From: Auanema rhodensis
Taxonomy: Eukaryota > Nematoda > Chromadorea > Rhabditida > Rhabditidae
DNA: 64,000 bases
Assembly (NCBI GenBank): GCA_964057225.1
Contig: OZ059897.1
Location: 14,136,001 to 14,200,000 of the forward strand
Direction: 5' to 3'
Both the position numbers and the translations under genes were made by a program. The notes beneath the pieces were generated by a model, which was given only the letters and a program-made list of their open reading frames with translations, ran no database searches and was not told the DNA's origin. Shown piece by piece: positions 40,594-54,067 of the stretch (positions within the stretch are counted from its first letter, which is position 1; every line of letters begins with the position of its first letter).

Positions 40594-43206
40594 ATTTCTC
40601 AGAGCTATTTCAATCACATCCAATTATGCGTGATATATTAGTCTCACAGCCACTCAATATCAATCATGTGGAAGGAAAGTAAGTTAAAAAGGGAAAAAAA
40701 TCAAATTTAGTCTCATCTTCCAATTATTTACTCAATTTCGTTTATTTTTTCAGAAACGTTTTAAACAACGATGATTTTTTGCTTTCAACAATATTCAATC
40801 ACCCAAATATCCGAATGAAGGTAAGCATCTCAAAATCTACCCTCAACTTGAATCAAAGTACTAATTTCCACTGTTCTCATCTTTTCAAAGCTTTTTGATT
40901 TTTTCCCAGACTTTCATAAATATTTTATTCTTCAATAAATTTATAAATCAGTGATCTTATAAGTAAACTAGATAGTTATATAACAATCAAATTTTCAGAA
41001 TAAAATCGCAGTCGAGGAAAAGTTAATACAAATGGTCAAGGATGGCCAGGATAAATTGATGGTCAGTTTAATGTTGTAATACATATATAAATATAATATA
41101 TGTTGCATCTTTCTTGCTAAAAATAATTGTACAAGTTTCGTAATATGAGCTAACTGTTTGTTCTTTACATACATTTTCGAAAGCTCTTGTAGTCGTCAGT
41201 GCTCATCATGACGTCACGTTTAACTATTTATTTTTAACTTTTTTTTATTATTAACATTTTTTAAGGTTATTACTGACTTCGATTTCACTTTAACGAAATT
41301 CGATGGACCATCTGGTGAGAGATTTTGGAGCAGTCCAGGTATTTTCGATCGCTTAGCCTCAGAAATTCGTCCTGAGTTGGTTCATAAGGTAACAAATGCA
41401 AAGTATTTGGTCGTTAAAACAAGTAGTTTAGTTCAAAGAACTTTGCAAAAAATACATTCCAATTGAGTTTGATCCCAACTTGTCAATGGAAGAAAAAATT
41501 CCACATATGGAAGCATTGTATGATCATTTCATTTTGTGATCTCAACTTTGAACTTAAAATATTTTCAGCTGGACAAAATCACATAAGCTTACCATTAGTG
41601 CGGGTTTCGAAAAAACAGTTATTGAAGAGTTTGTTCGAAGATCAAATATCGCTTTAAGGTTTGATCGTACATAGTGACATTGATCTTTCACTGGCTAGTT
41701 AATATTTCAGGGACGGGGCTACCCAATTGATGGAAAACCTTAGCCAGAATGATATTCCAATGGTTGTCTTCTCAGCTGGCGTGAGTGATTTCTCATTGAT
41801 ACATTATAATCATAAATAAAAGCAATTTTTAAAGATAATTATATTTAGGTCGGAGATATTATTGATGTGTTTCTACGAAAAGAAATGAACAGAGACAAAC
41901 TACCCAGCAATATGCATATTATATCAAATATGATGGAATTTGACAATAACGTAATTTATTCTCAATTTATTTCCTTTCTGTTTAATTCAGAAATCAACTG
42001 ATCATTTGACCGTAAAGGTTAAAAGATCTTCGAGGTCTTTGCAAACATTTTTACCTTCTCACACAATCATTGCGCGTCCTAATTCGATTATTTTTTTTGA
42101 CAATTAAAACATTTAATATCTTTTAAAATCAATTAAAATTTTAAAATATTTTCATTTCATGCTATTGAGAAAAATTGAGACTAAAAGCTACAATATTCAT
42201 ACGTAAAAAGATAGCGTAACTTCTTATGTGAATGATTTTCAAATCAGATGTTACCGGCATAACGACCATGATAATATGGTGATATCACGAGTGGTGCTAT
42301 TCTCGAAAAAAAAGTCAACAATTCGTATCAATAGATTGTTGTACAAAGGATATTTCAACGAAATGGTCCTAAACATTAAAGAATATTCACGTGTAACAAT
42401 TTGTTTTGTATAAGAAGTTGCTCAATTTCAGGGACTTATCTCTGGATTTAGTGAGCCTCTTATTCACACATTTTGCAAGAATTCTTCCGTCATCCAAAAA
42501 GAAGCAGCATTTTTCCATCAAGTTGCTGACAGGTAGAATCATCCAAACAGAACAAAAATAAATATTTCAAAATTTGCAGAACTAATGTTATTCTGTTAGG
42601 TGATAGTCTTGGTGATATTCACATGGATGTAGGTGTAGAGAAAGAACAAGTACCGTTGAAAATCGGATTCTTAAATTATAAGGTATTTTTACGTTTATTA
42701 CATAAATAGGAAACACTTCATGAATTGCAAATGTTCATACATCTGATTGCGGAGCTCAAACTAACAAACGAGTTAATCATCGCAATCTTTCATGTGGTTG
42801 ATATCAATTTTGTTTGAACAAAATGAATATAAAAACTTTTATTTTTTACAATAATACACTCCATTACAATGGCTTTCATGGACGTAATTTGAGAGACATC
42901 ATCGAATCGCAGAGTACATGTGTAGACTACATGAAAGATGGAAAGACAAGATACTTCGATAAACAAACGTTCTATCTTGAGAGAATGACATAAAAAAAGA
43001 AGGCGCGCTCAAACTTGCGCGCTAGTCACAATTCTTTTACTAATATGCTAATTAGCTTAATTTAAAAATGATTTTTGTTCTTTCAGGTTGATGAGCTTAT
43101 TGATACTTTCATGGATATTTATGATATAGTTTTGGTTGAAGATCGATCCATGGTTGTTCCTTCTGCTATTCTACGGCTTATACAAGAACATGAAATAATT
43201 GTCTGA
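40594..43206 (+). CDS. Cytosolic pyrimidine 5'-nucleotidase (NT5C3/UMPH-1 family)
   Basis: Eleven exons: 40594-40678, 40754-40820, 40999-41061, 41266-41388, 41432-41517, 41569-41658, 41711-41780, 41849-41950, 42432-42532, 42580-42682, 43087-43206. The first ATG after the TTTCATTTCAG acceptor at 40593 is at 40626 and is in frame, giving 325 aa. If an upstream exon exists, the frame is open to 40596. The enzyme removes the phosphate from pyrimidine (and possibly 7-methylguanosine) 5'-monophosphates in the cytosol. HAD-fold motifs are present: motif [14 protein letters not shown] (nucleophile Asp65, Asp67 from the ATG), motif II VVFSAGVGD, and motif [18 protein letters not shown]. The family signature WTKSHKL follows motif I, as in human NT5C3. 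Length fits the family (about 300 aa). Introns 8 and 10 are long (481 and 404 nt) with no exon in them. Confidence 0.92.
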
Positions 43207-44195
43207 ATTTTTTAAAATCTTGCTTGATTGCTTTAATTCCCTTTTCTTTAATGGTATACCTCACGCATTATTTGAAAAATTTTGCTTATTTTTCTTTTTT
43301 TTAATCCTAATACATTGCTTTTGGTCATTTTGTCCTCGACACTTATAGGTTATTGATAATAGATAATTGCTTTCCATATATATGCGTTCACCACAATTCC
43401 ATTTTTCTCACTCTATCTCTATCTATCTCACTCTTTTTTCTCCCGGAATTATCGATCAACCAATACTTTCACATAAAGCGCAAGTAGTGTTTACATTTGG
43501 TGATAACGTTGTTTTGTTATTACAATTGCTAATTGAAATCAATAAATCCTATAATAACTCTTTTGAACAATGAGCTCAACCGGTAACTGGTTATTGAGAT
43601 TAGTTTATCTAAAATGGTAATTATTTCAAAAAGAAAAACAGAACAGTGTATAACAACCTTTTGTCTGCAACGAACCATCTCTAGACAACTGAGTTTTTTT
43701 AATATTCAGCTAAATCAAAATAGCTTTCGAACCCATTATTCTGATTCAACTGCCTATATCAGTTTTATTTCTTCGCATCCACGTCATCTGGCTGTATTCA
43801 TTGCAGGCATATTTAACATTATGATGTTCCGACAAATAGTAATAGCTTGTACGTATTTGACGCATTCGAATCAACTTCACAAGTCATCTCCTTTTCATTC
43901 ACAAGTTTTGCCCTTTTTCTTGCTCTCGCCCTCAGCAAACGCAGACTGCATTGATGAATAGAACATTCTCGTTTGTATTCTATTTAGTTGTCTACATACT
44001 CATTGAAAGATACAGAATCAAACTATATGTGTATATTATGTGCCCACATCGGATATTTTTTTTGAAAATTTTAAGAGTTTACTAATATTTAATATTGTTT
44101 TCTTGGTATAGTCGAAAGATTATTAGAACCAACGTGTATTTTTCTTTAAAAAATCAAAAACCATTTGACCTACTGTGCGTACTTTGGTTTTTAGA
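43207..44195. other. Nucleotidase 3' flank
   Basis: AT-rich sequence with no supported gene. The 43614-43961 frame is Ser/His/Phe-rich without splice partners and is probably chance. Confidence 0.5.
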
Positions 44196-45774
<1,579 letters not shown>

Positions 45775-45896
45775 ATACATTAAATTGTAATGTTTTAACT
45801 ACCGCTTGCGTACCTTTTCTTATTTTAAGATCATGATCGTATATAGTAAGTACCCTGTGAGTAGAGTTTTAGCCAAGTAATTCTAATTTATAAGAA

Positions 45897-45902
45897 AATA
45901 AA
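45897..45902 (+). terminator. GAPDH polyadenylation signal
   Basis: An AATAAA hexamer 123 nt after the GAPDH stop codon, within AT-rich 3' flank. Confidence 0.6.
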
Positions 45903-46440
45903 ATGTTTTTATTAAATGTTTAAGTTTACTTTGAAGGAGCTCTGAGTAGCTTCTATTATCCTGACTCTTCAATAAATCCTTAAATATCTATAGTGATGCC
46001 CGTAGGGCGTCAGCTTAAGAGATTATGAGGAGAGCAATTCACTGATCGAAAGATGTTGTGTACGTGACTTGAGGCAAGATTCGAGGAGGCATTTTAACTT
46101 CCTTGTGCTATTCGGCACGTACGTAGTTAACAAGCCTAGATTGATTTTCCCTTCTGTCACTCAGTCTATGTGCAAGAATGAGGATTTAGAAAAGGATATT
46201 TGAGCAAGAAATGTGCTTTGAACTTCAGGGAAATCCTTGGTTCAGTATATTTTCGCTTCATCTTAATTCTATTTTCATGATTAATAAACATGTAAAACGA
46301 TCAGCATCATGACTTTTAATTTAATTTAATCTATTTATAAATACTTTATTATATATATTTCTTCAATAACTGCTTCTAAATTAAGTAAGAAGCATAGAAA
46401 CACATTCATAGTGTACACTTTGATCAAAATTCCGAAAATG
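45903..46440. other. Intergenic DNA between GAPDH and SulP genes
   Basis: No coding sequence is seen. Positions 45985-46200 are less AT-rich than the surroundings and include a small hairpin (GATGCCC, loop GTA, GGGCGTC, near 45994-46010). Confidence 0.45.
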
Positions 46441-49400
46441 TTAAGTATGATAACTTTCCTTGTTTACATCATCTCTTGAATTTTCTGATTCATCAATTTC
46501 ATCAGCTTTGGCAGCAGCTTCGTCTATTTCATCGATCTCGTCCAGACAAGTGTCAGTAGTTGCAATACTGGCTAAAGCCATCAGAGGGGATCTCTGTTTC
46601 GAGCTGTAAAGATAAATTTGTCTTTCATGTGCTGACGATAACTAACTTCAATTCAGCAAAATTAACCGCCTCGTCAAGAGTTTTAAAGACTCGTCGCTTA
46701 TCAATATCTGAGTAAAAATCTGTTGCCTTGAACAACCGCTTCAGTTCACCTGCAAGTATTATAACAATCTACCTAATGATTATGGTTAAAAGTTTTGCAG
46801 TAAAATATGTTGATAGGATACCTTTCTGGACAACTAAATAGGTTTCAATATTGGCAGCCATAAGATCGGAATATACCTATAATATATTATAATTTACATA
46901 AAACATATTATATAAAATTCATTTATCTGCTCAACAAACCGTTTTCAATGTTGATAACCCTGAATAGTCCATATATGGAAAGCCAGCGCAGTCAATTACT
47001 ATAGAACATCGGTCTTCATTTTGTCCTTCACGTCTCCATCGACGTTTAGCAGCTGATAATTTCTGAACAGAAAATTTAAATATTTCTCATTAAATAATCA
47101 ACGAACTCGGCGGAATATTTCTTCATTATTTTCTGAATTCATCTGTTCTATAGTGATAAATGATTCAACTTTTGTTCTTTCCCATTTTTTAACACATTCC
47201 CATACTGCCTGAAAATTGGAATTCATTATAGCTGAAGCAGTCTAGTCTCTATCATGCCCTCTATATGGTTTTTTTTAATTTTAGAATAGCATAAATCTAG
47301 CAGAATGTGATAACATATTGATTTAGAGAAAAAGCCCGCCAGCTCTTGTCTTCAGATTACAACATGCTGTCTCAAAATACCGAGAGCAGTAAACTGGGAT
47401 GTTCTCTGAGGTTCTAGAACTATCTTAACAAAACATTTGATACTGATGAATGTTAAGCTTAAAGTACTTAAAGAGAATTAGTTTGCTAGTACTATAAAAT
47501 TAAAATAATAAATAAGTGTAAAAGACATGCATTGTTGTCTTCGAAAGTTGGCTTACCATAGTAAATCTATCTATGCTTGTAAATATCAGTGGAGCATCCA
47601 TACGGAATATGCATACATTGCCTCGTACCAGTTCTAAATCTTTTTTTTTAGTTTCACGATAATGGTCTGCCTCGTCATCTTTGGACAAGAAATGCCATTT
47701 AGGCCTGCAAAAGTAATAAGGATTACTAAATCTTTTTTATGCTTTCCTCACCTTTGTGTTCTCAAAATTGTTGTACAGATGGCGAAGCCAATTGCTAGTA
47801 GCAGGCCTGGTCCCATATCATAACCTACGGTTAAAACAAAACTCATTATCCATATTGCCTTAAGTAACACATTCGTTATCATGATGATGACAGAGTTATA
47901 CATACAAAGTCAATTTTGAAATATGGCCAAAGCTGTTTGAGCTCAGAAAATTTCGTGAACATCACTTTCTGAGAAACAATTATCATTGAAGCCAATATGC
48001 ATGATGGTAAGTATTCTAAAGCTGGTCCGATACGTAGAATAACAAATAATAATGCCAGAGAAGAAAAGAGACATGTTAACTGAAAATTAGCAGTTAATTC
48101 CAAACTTTTGTTTAAAATGTTAAGTCATAATCACTTGTTACATTGTTGTTTAAATCATAATGTTTTTTCTCTTGACATTTTTGTTTTCTTCTTTGTGTAT
48201 GGCTATTTTGAAATTAACCACAACTGACCTGAGTCGACCCTCCAACAGCTGCTCCAACAACACTGCGAGCAAATCCGGAGGTAACAGGAAAAACGGGGAA
48301 AAATGAGGATAAAACTCCAACAAATCCCAAAGCATATATTTCCTCAACAAGTATTATGTATATATAATTGAAATCACAAAGTACTTGTCCATGATTAATC
48401 TTATATTTGTATCGTTTTTCAACTACTTTCGCTACAGTGATATGAATGGCAACTGCTGTAATAGCAATAGCCACAGCGTTAGGGGCAATGTAGCTTATCA
48501 AATCTACTCGAGGTAAACTGGGAGGTGGAAAGCTGGAATAAAAAAAATAAGATATGTATCTCAAATTTGATATACTCATTCGGAATATTCGATACAACTG
48601 TAATATTATATCGTTTGGATAGATATGCATAATTGGTAGCTGTTGTACCAACTATAGCCTAAAATAAATCATAAAAGTATGTATGTCTCACATTATTTAT
48701 CTATTAATTCATGTTTAATGAGATAATTTAAAGGTGAGGTATAAGATCTGTTTTTGTAAAAAAAAAGAAGAAAAATAGGTCAATCTACTCAAATTAATAC
48801 TAATATCATTAGCATATGCTACTTTACAGTTAGATATTGATATTTCTCTCTTTTTAGTGTAATAAAAAATTAAATGAAAAAACATACCAGAACAAATTCA
48901 AATGGTATCGGAAATCGAAATGCTGTATTGAGCCACGGGGAAAGATATTCTTTACCATAAATCAAAAAAGCAATAGATGATGTTGAAATACATAGGGTAG
49001 GATAATGAACATGGTGAATATTGTTTATAAGATCTTGAATTCTCTGAAATGTTCTAATATTGTTCAGAGCACGACTGTATACCCTTTTTTACATAGTAAA
49101 GATAACCTGGTCCTGAACGTCGAGGAAGATTAATACCTAACACTACACCAATTTGAGCAAAAAATACATGAACCCCTCCGCCAACAACAAATCCAGACAT
49201 AACCTGTACAAAAATAAATCTATTAAAATCCTAATTCGGATAGTATAAAGGTGAGACTGAATAGAAACCTGTTCAGAAAAGAGTGAAGTGAGATATTCCA
49301 ATCGAAATAGTCCCATTAACAGCTTCAATATAGTTCGATTTTGTTTTATTAGAATTCAGGATCCAACCTGAATAATCCCAGCAAAAAACATAATTGTTGT

Positions 49401-50163
49401 TGCTACATGAATCTCTTTAACAGGTCGTAAACCATCTGTCCACATGACCATATTAACTTCTTCCACAAATGATGTTTCATTTCCCATATTCCTGGTGATA
49501 TAGTTTTAAATAATATTTTCCAAAGATAACTTACTGTAATAGAGTGAAATTTAGAACAGAAGATTCATTCATATGATCTTCAAATAACTGTAACGAATGA
49601 TTGAAATAGGCTGTTCCATTATAAGAAGTTTTTGTACTCTGCAGCACATTTTGTATTGCTGTGTGCGTCATGAGTGAAAGAACAGCAAATCCACCTTAAC
49701 GATATTGAATATGATATGGTTGTGTTTAATAAAATAAACCTAAAGCATTATGCTTGGAAGTTCCAAAAAATATATACAAAAATGATGGAAAAATAGCAGT
49801 GTATAATCCATATACAGGCGGTACGCCAGTAATACCAGCTAAAGCAATTCCTAAAATGTTTAGCATTCAGAAAATTAATGGAAGCTGTTTGTAAAACCTT
49901 GCGGAACAGAAAAAACTGCCATCGTTAAACCTCCTGATAAATCGCCAAAAAATGATTGAGACCAATCATATTTCGGTAACCACGATAAAATTGGTAAAAA
50001 TGATAAAAGTTTGTTTCGAAAACCATAAACAGCGCATTTTGAACGAATATTATGACATTTATTTGATATTTTAGCTTGCAAAGGAGCTGAGGATGAAAAC
50101 AACTGTAACAATATTAAATATAGCTTGGGATATAATTAGTGAGAAAAAGTATACCTTTGGCAT
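46441..50163 (-). CDS. SLC26/SulP anion transporter with STAS domain
   Basis: Nineteen minus-strand exons: 50155-50163, 49898-50102, 49740-49850, 49694-49535, 49491-49368, 49322-49269, 49203-49093, 49043-48888, 48658-48576, 48532-48385, 48342-48229, 48079-47906, 47858-47752, 47704-47557, 47208-47107, 47062-46940, 46876-46822, 46749-46647, 46603-46441. Sum 2250 nt, 749 aa. The first coding exon is only 9 nt (Met-Pro-Lys). The plasma-membrane core includes GDLSGGLTMAVFSVPQG, the SulP-type GVPPVYGLYTAIFPS, FFGTSKHNALGGFAVLSLM, LINLPRRSGPG-like and FFPVFPVTSGFARS. A C-terminal cytoplasmic STAS domain (about residues 530-700) contains DAPLIFTSIDRF and IVIDCAGFPYMDYSGLSTLK. An acidic tail follows. 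The family exchanges sulfate, chloride, bicarbonate or related anions; the substrate is not readable from sequence. It belongs to the nematode sulp group, paralogue unassigned. A MITE-like element lies just upstream. Confidence 0.92.
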
Positions 50164-50217
50164 TTAGAAAACGGATGGCTAGTTTTCCATTCAAAATGAA
50201 ATAAAAATTTACTTCTA

Positions 50218-50801
50218 TATGTCTTGGTCACTTTAGAAGTCCAATCATCATTTGTTTTGTTCGTTTCTTCCTTTTCTTAATTCTTCGAACAAACATCTTT
50301 CTAAATATTGTCTAACCCACACAAATCTTTATCTGTCTTTCAAATGAAAGTAAGGTAAACGAATTACTCTCATATTATATTATATGCACTTGATTTCAAC
50401 ATTTTACAAATGTGATTCAGTTTTTTGATCGTTTCTTCTCATAAATGATTCAGTAAATAATAAAGAATAAAGCATATGATTTCTGAAACATCATAAAAAA
50501 TTGAGTTTTATTTCATATTTGCTTAAAAATGACTGCAAACTCAATTTCAACCTGCTTTATAGACTAAACCATATAAACAATAAGCTAAAAAATGCTACAA
50601 AAAAGTTTACACTAATTGAAATATTGAACAGCATATAAGTATTAGTTTACCTTACATTTATTTCTTCGAAAAACAAAGAATTATGTTTGTGTATGCCAGA
50701 AAATACTGTAAAACTGTTTGTTCGAAGAATTAGGAAAAGGAGAAAACGGACGACTAACAAAGGATGATCAATTAGACTTCGAAGTGACCTGGGATATATT
50801 G
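50218..50801. mobile_element. MITE-like element with ~75-bp imperfect inverted repeats
   Basis: The left end (TGGTCACTTTAGAAGTCC from about 50225, through CTTAATTCTTCGAACAAACA to 50297) matches the reverse complement of the right end (50717-50791) with a few small gaps. TA dinucleotides flank the pairs (50219-50220 and 50800-50801 area), as in Tc1/mariner-like insertions. The interior of about 420 bp is AT-rich without a transposase frame, so this is a non-autonomous copy. It abuts the 5' end of the SulP gene. Confidence 0.7.
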
Positions 50802-50851
50802 AAATAAACAATTATTATTATTATTATTATATCATATTCCACCCATTTCAA

Positions 50852-51136
50852 ATTAATTTTATTCAGGTATTTTGAAAATATAATTCCTTATAAGATAGAA
50901 TTCAGGCATTTGTTTTGGTATTGGCAACTCCTTTTGCCTTTACCTTCTGCCTACTTCCAATATTAGGTGTTAATATAAAAGGTAAATAAGCTTAATTATT
51001 AAAGTTTACAATTATTGTAGAACTTCAAAATGTTATGGTTCTCATGCTGTGTTTATATTTTGTGTGTGGGCCTATGATAACTTTATACACAGTACCATCT
51101 TACCGAAAAGCTATTTTCAAAATTCCTAGACGATAA
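50852..51136 (+). pseudogene. Chemoreceptor fragment A0 (last two exons only)
   Basis: This is a near-identical copy of the 3' end of receptor A1: the last bases of exon 4, its intron, exon 5 (50906-50981) and exon 6 (51021-51136) ending KAIFKIPRR. No exons 1-4 lie upstream, so it cannot make a seven-helix receptor. It runs straight into a Merlin-like fragment at about 51140. Confidence 0.85.
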
Positions 51137-51139
51137 CTA

Positions 51140-51240
51140 CACTAAAATGTGTGAATTTATGTGGAGAAGACGGAACAATCAGAAAGACCTATTTGCTCCA
51201 GACCCCCGGAGTTGTGGAAGTTGGGCGCGAGGGTGGTTTA
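51140..51240 (+). mobile_element. Merlin transposon remnant (short copy)
   Basis: The segment shares GTGTGAATTTATGTGG and CAATCAGAAAGACCTATTTG with 52903-52950, and CCAGACCCCCGGAGTTGTGG with 53063-53082, but lacks the DNA between them. It is therefore a deleted derivative of the larger remnant at 52801-53100. The following 70 bp (to about 51310) is unusually GC-rich. Confidence 0.6.
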
Positions 51241-51522
51241 GAGTTTATTCCGTCCCCAGGTAGTGAAACCGCGCGCGTTTCGGCAGAAGGGGCGGAGTCT
51301 AGTGGGAAATAACCAACAAGAGCCAAATTATTTTTTATATTTTGTTTTAGAATTGTTCAACATACTTTTTCAGTTTGATCTTATTAACATTTTATTTTCC
51401 AATTAGTCTTCGAGCTTTCATTGTAGATTTGCTCGAGCAAACTCACTGAGGTTTCGAATGAATTCGAATGCATACAGTGAACAGATAACGTACATCCTGC
51501 TTATTACTTCCAATCTAAGGTT

Positions 51523-52631
51523 ATGGTTTATCTACTACTGTTGTATATCGCTGCTCCAATAGCATTAGTTTGTCTATGCTTAACCTTCTTCTCTATTTTA
51601 TTTCACTCTCCTTCTCAGATGGGCAAAGAATATAGATGCTATTTATTTCTTCAATGTTGTGCGTAGGTTTCTAATCAAAAAGATTTGTTTCAATGTTTCT
51701 TTCAAGTGGCCTACTATTTTCCCTTTGTCTATCTTGTGGTGGTATACCAGTGTTGTTAGCACCATGTTTTGGAGCATACTTTATAGGATTTCTACCTTAT
51801 TTTCATGTTTCAGCTGTAAGCATAGCGTTATTAATTTTTAATTTGATGTACTGTGAGTTTATATGTAAAATAAACTATTATTCAATATATGTTAAGACTA
51901 CGGTGGATTAACAATAATAATGTTCTATCTACGATATCAAGCATTGCAGTTAAGACCACGAAAGACATTGAAATATGTTATATATCCAATGTGTTTTTTT
52001 AAATATTGTCTGGTCCCTGTGACTTTTTTTGTAACTGCAGAATTAGAGAATATAGAAGAAGTTAAATGGGAGTGCTTAGAGGTTTAGATTAGTGATTAGA
52101 TGAACTCTAATGTATTTTCAGATATATCAAGGTGATCCCATAGATGTTTTACAAGAAGAAAGTATAGTTATAGTTTTCCCTAAATCTGGAATATATGTTA
52201 TAATTTTTTTTTTAACAAATCTGATTATTATCACTTGGTTTGTAATTGAAATTTGTGCAATAGGGGTCTTTACGTATATTAACTTCAAAGAAATGAAAAA
52301 AAATATGTCTCAACAAACTTTGAAAACACATAAACTGCTTCTTAAAATTAATTTTATTCAGGTATTTTGAAAATATAATTCCTTATAAGATAGAATTCAG
52401 GCATTTGTTTTGGTATTGGCAACTCCTTTTGCCTTTACCTTCTGCCTACTTCCAATATTCGGTGTTAATATAAAAGGTAAATAAGCTTAATTATTAAAGT
52501 TTACAATTATTGTAGAACTTCAAAATGTTATGGTTCTCATGCTGTGTTTATATTTTGTGTGTGGGCCTATGATAACTTTATACACAGTACCATCTTACCG
52601 AAAAGCTATTTTCAAAATTCCTAGACGATAA
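51523..52631 (+). CDS. Seven-helix chemoreceptor A1 (Srh/Str superfamily)
   Basis: Six exons: 51523-51662, 51707-51852, 51897-52081, 52122-52361, 52401-52476, 52516-52631. Sum 903 nt, 300 aa, all in phase. The protein is almost wholly hydrophobic with about seven helices. Motifs typical of nematode chemoreceptors are a Pro-Cys pair in TM2 (LLAPCFGAYFIGFLPYF), FYLRYQALQLRPRK in the intracellular loop after TM3, SQQTLKTHKLLLKINFIQ entering TM6, and TVPSYRKAIFK after TM7. The TM6-TM7 layout with Q...P...PSYR resembles the Srh, Sri and Str families; I cannot choose between them. Such receptors sit in cilia of amphid sensory neurons and detect soluble or volatile cues (family knowledge). Intron lengths are about 39-44 nt. 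A2 is a nearly identical inverted copy. Confidence 0.82.
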
Positions 52632-52800
52632 CTACACTAAAATTTGTAAGAATTCATAGCAAATTGTTTTTTCAATGTTTTTATGTTTTTTATTTAAAAA
52701 AATAATAAAATACATTTTTTCCATTTGTTAAGAAAGATTTGTTGTTGATCTTTCATAGAATAGCTGGAATTAATTTATAGTTTATAACAATTTAACCCCA

Positions 52801-53100
52801 ATGGGAAGAAATAAAAAGTTGTTAACTTGTTTTACAAGGGTTACGAAGTTGAAGCTCAGTAAGATGTGGGGTGTACACGCAAAGATGTTGGATTCCTACT
52901 TGTGTGAATTTATGTGGAGAAGCCGGAACAATCAGAAAGACCTATTTGATACCGTTTTTGAAGATATTGTACTTTTTATGCGAGAGAGAGAGAGAGAGAA
53001 TGAAGCTGATTTATGGCTTTAAAATTTTATTAAAGTTACTTCTCCCCACTGGGGGATTGCCCCAGACCCCCGGAGTTGTGGAAGTTGGGCGCGAGGTTGA
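52801..53100 (+). mobile_element. Merlin (IS1016/ISXO2-type) transposase remnant
   Basis: The frame at 52801-53022 encodes 73 aa. Its WGVHAKMLDSYLCEFMWRSR and the following NNQKDLFDTVFEDI match the C-terminal part of ISXO2/Merlin DDE transposases, where a VH..... SYL.EFMWR block precedes a DxF..I segment. The catalytic DDE region is absent upstream, and a GA repeat replaces the end. The GC-rich tail at 53040-53096 (CCCCACTGGGGG, CCAGACCCCCGGAG) is repeated beside the A0 fragment. It is a dead copy. Confidence 0.6.
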
Positions 53101-53199
53101 TTGTAATAATTGCATTGGTTTGTAGATTAATATTTAAAATCAGATTGCTCTGAGTCTAAAAGAAAACAAAATAAATAAAGATTGTAATATTGATCTCCT

Positions 53200-53944
53200 C
53201 GTTAGTGGTCAAGGTTTTGCTTTTCGTCGGTTATCAAGAGAATTCGCAAAAATGCCTACACCACAACCGTTAGTTCAATCGCAGATTCAAGGATTTGCTC
53301 CAAATCAAGTTCAATCACAGAATACAAATCAAGAATCTTGAAAAAATCATAGAGCTGCAGCGACAAGTGAGAGAGAGATCAGATGAAACGGAAAGGAATA
53401 CAGCTACACCGTCTAGCGCAGACAAGCTATGGTTATTGGCCCGCTTGAGCATGCTTATCGGTTAGAATCGCTTGTTAAAAGCCTTCTGCAGAACCAAAAA
53501 AAGCTAGCAGCTGAGCAAAGGGTTGAGAAAGCTAGACAGAGTGTGGTTGTAGTATCTTTTTTGGGAGAAAAGCTTGACCAATTTGAGATGTTTAATCTCG
53601 AAGATGATAGAAGGTTACGCAGTTTGTCTCTAAGTTCGTGTCATAATAGTGTAGCAGAGTTTACCAGAGAATTGATAGGGTTTAGGATCGTTGTTTCGCA
53701 GAAAAAGGCCATACATTTATACGAGGAGATTAAAAATTGGGAAGGCGCGTTTAGCTTTAGTATTGCGTTGCATGCAAAAGAGCAGCAGCCGGTGTATACG
53801 GTGATGAAAAGCTGGGCTCTTAGCATGGAGAACCAAAGAACCGAAATCGTCGCCAATAATGTTTTAATGTTCGTATTATGGTGTGCAAAGCTATTTGACG
53901 TAATAATGAGGATATGGGCAAAAGGGTTTTATTTTCCTTGTTAG
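53200..53944 (+). pseudogene. Unidentified broken coding region
   Basis: A patch with balanced codons and higher GC than its surroundings is open in pieces that change frame. 53252-53341 reads MPTPQPLVQSQIQG and a Gln/Asn-rich stretch to a stop. A second frame continues NLEKIIELQRQVRERSDE with coiled-coil character to about 53461. A third frame (from 53429) runs 171 aa to 53944, beginning MVIGPLEHAYRLESLVKSLL and including RELIGFRIVVSQKKAIHLYEE and AKEQQPVYTVMKSWAL. The shifts suggest a decayed gene or mobile-element protein. I recognise no family. Confidence 0.45.
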
Positions 53945-54037
53945 ATAAGAGAAAACTATTATTTTTTACAATATTAAAAATAAATTCAATTTGTGAAAAA
54001 GAAAATGAGGAAACAGAACAAGGGGTTTTAAGCTTGT

Positions 54038-54067
54038 ACGGTTTTTACTCATATTCTCAAGAACCGT
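54038..54067 (-). repeat. Hairpin block ACGGTT...AACCGT, copy 1
   Basis: Inverted copy of a block in which ACGGTT and AACCGT can pair across an 18-nt loop. The other copies are at 59605-59634, 61388-61417 and 63281-63310. All are followed, on their own strand, by ACAAGCTT, beyond which the sequences diverge. Confidence 0.7.

Noticed and set aside
53641-53856. Minus-strand frame opposite the unidentified coding patch
   Set aside because: Less coding-like than the plus-strand frame and without start context.
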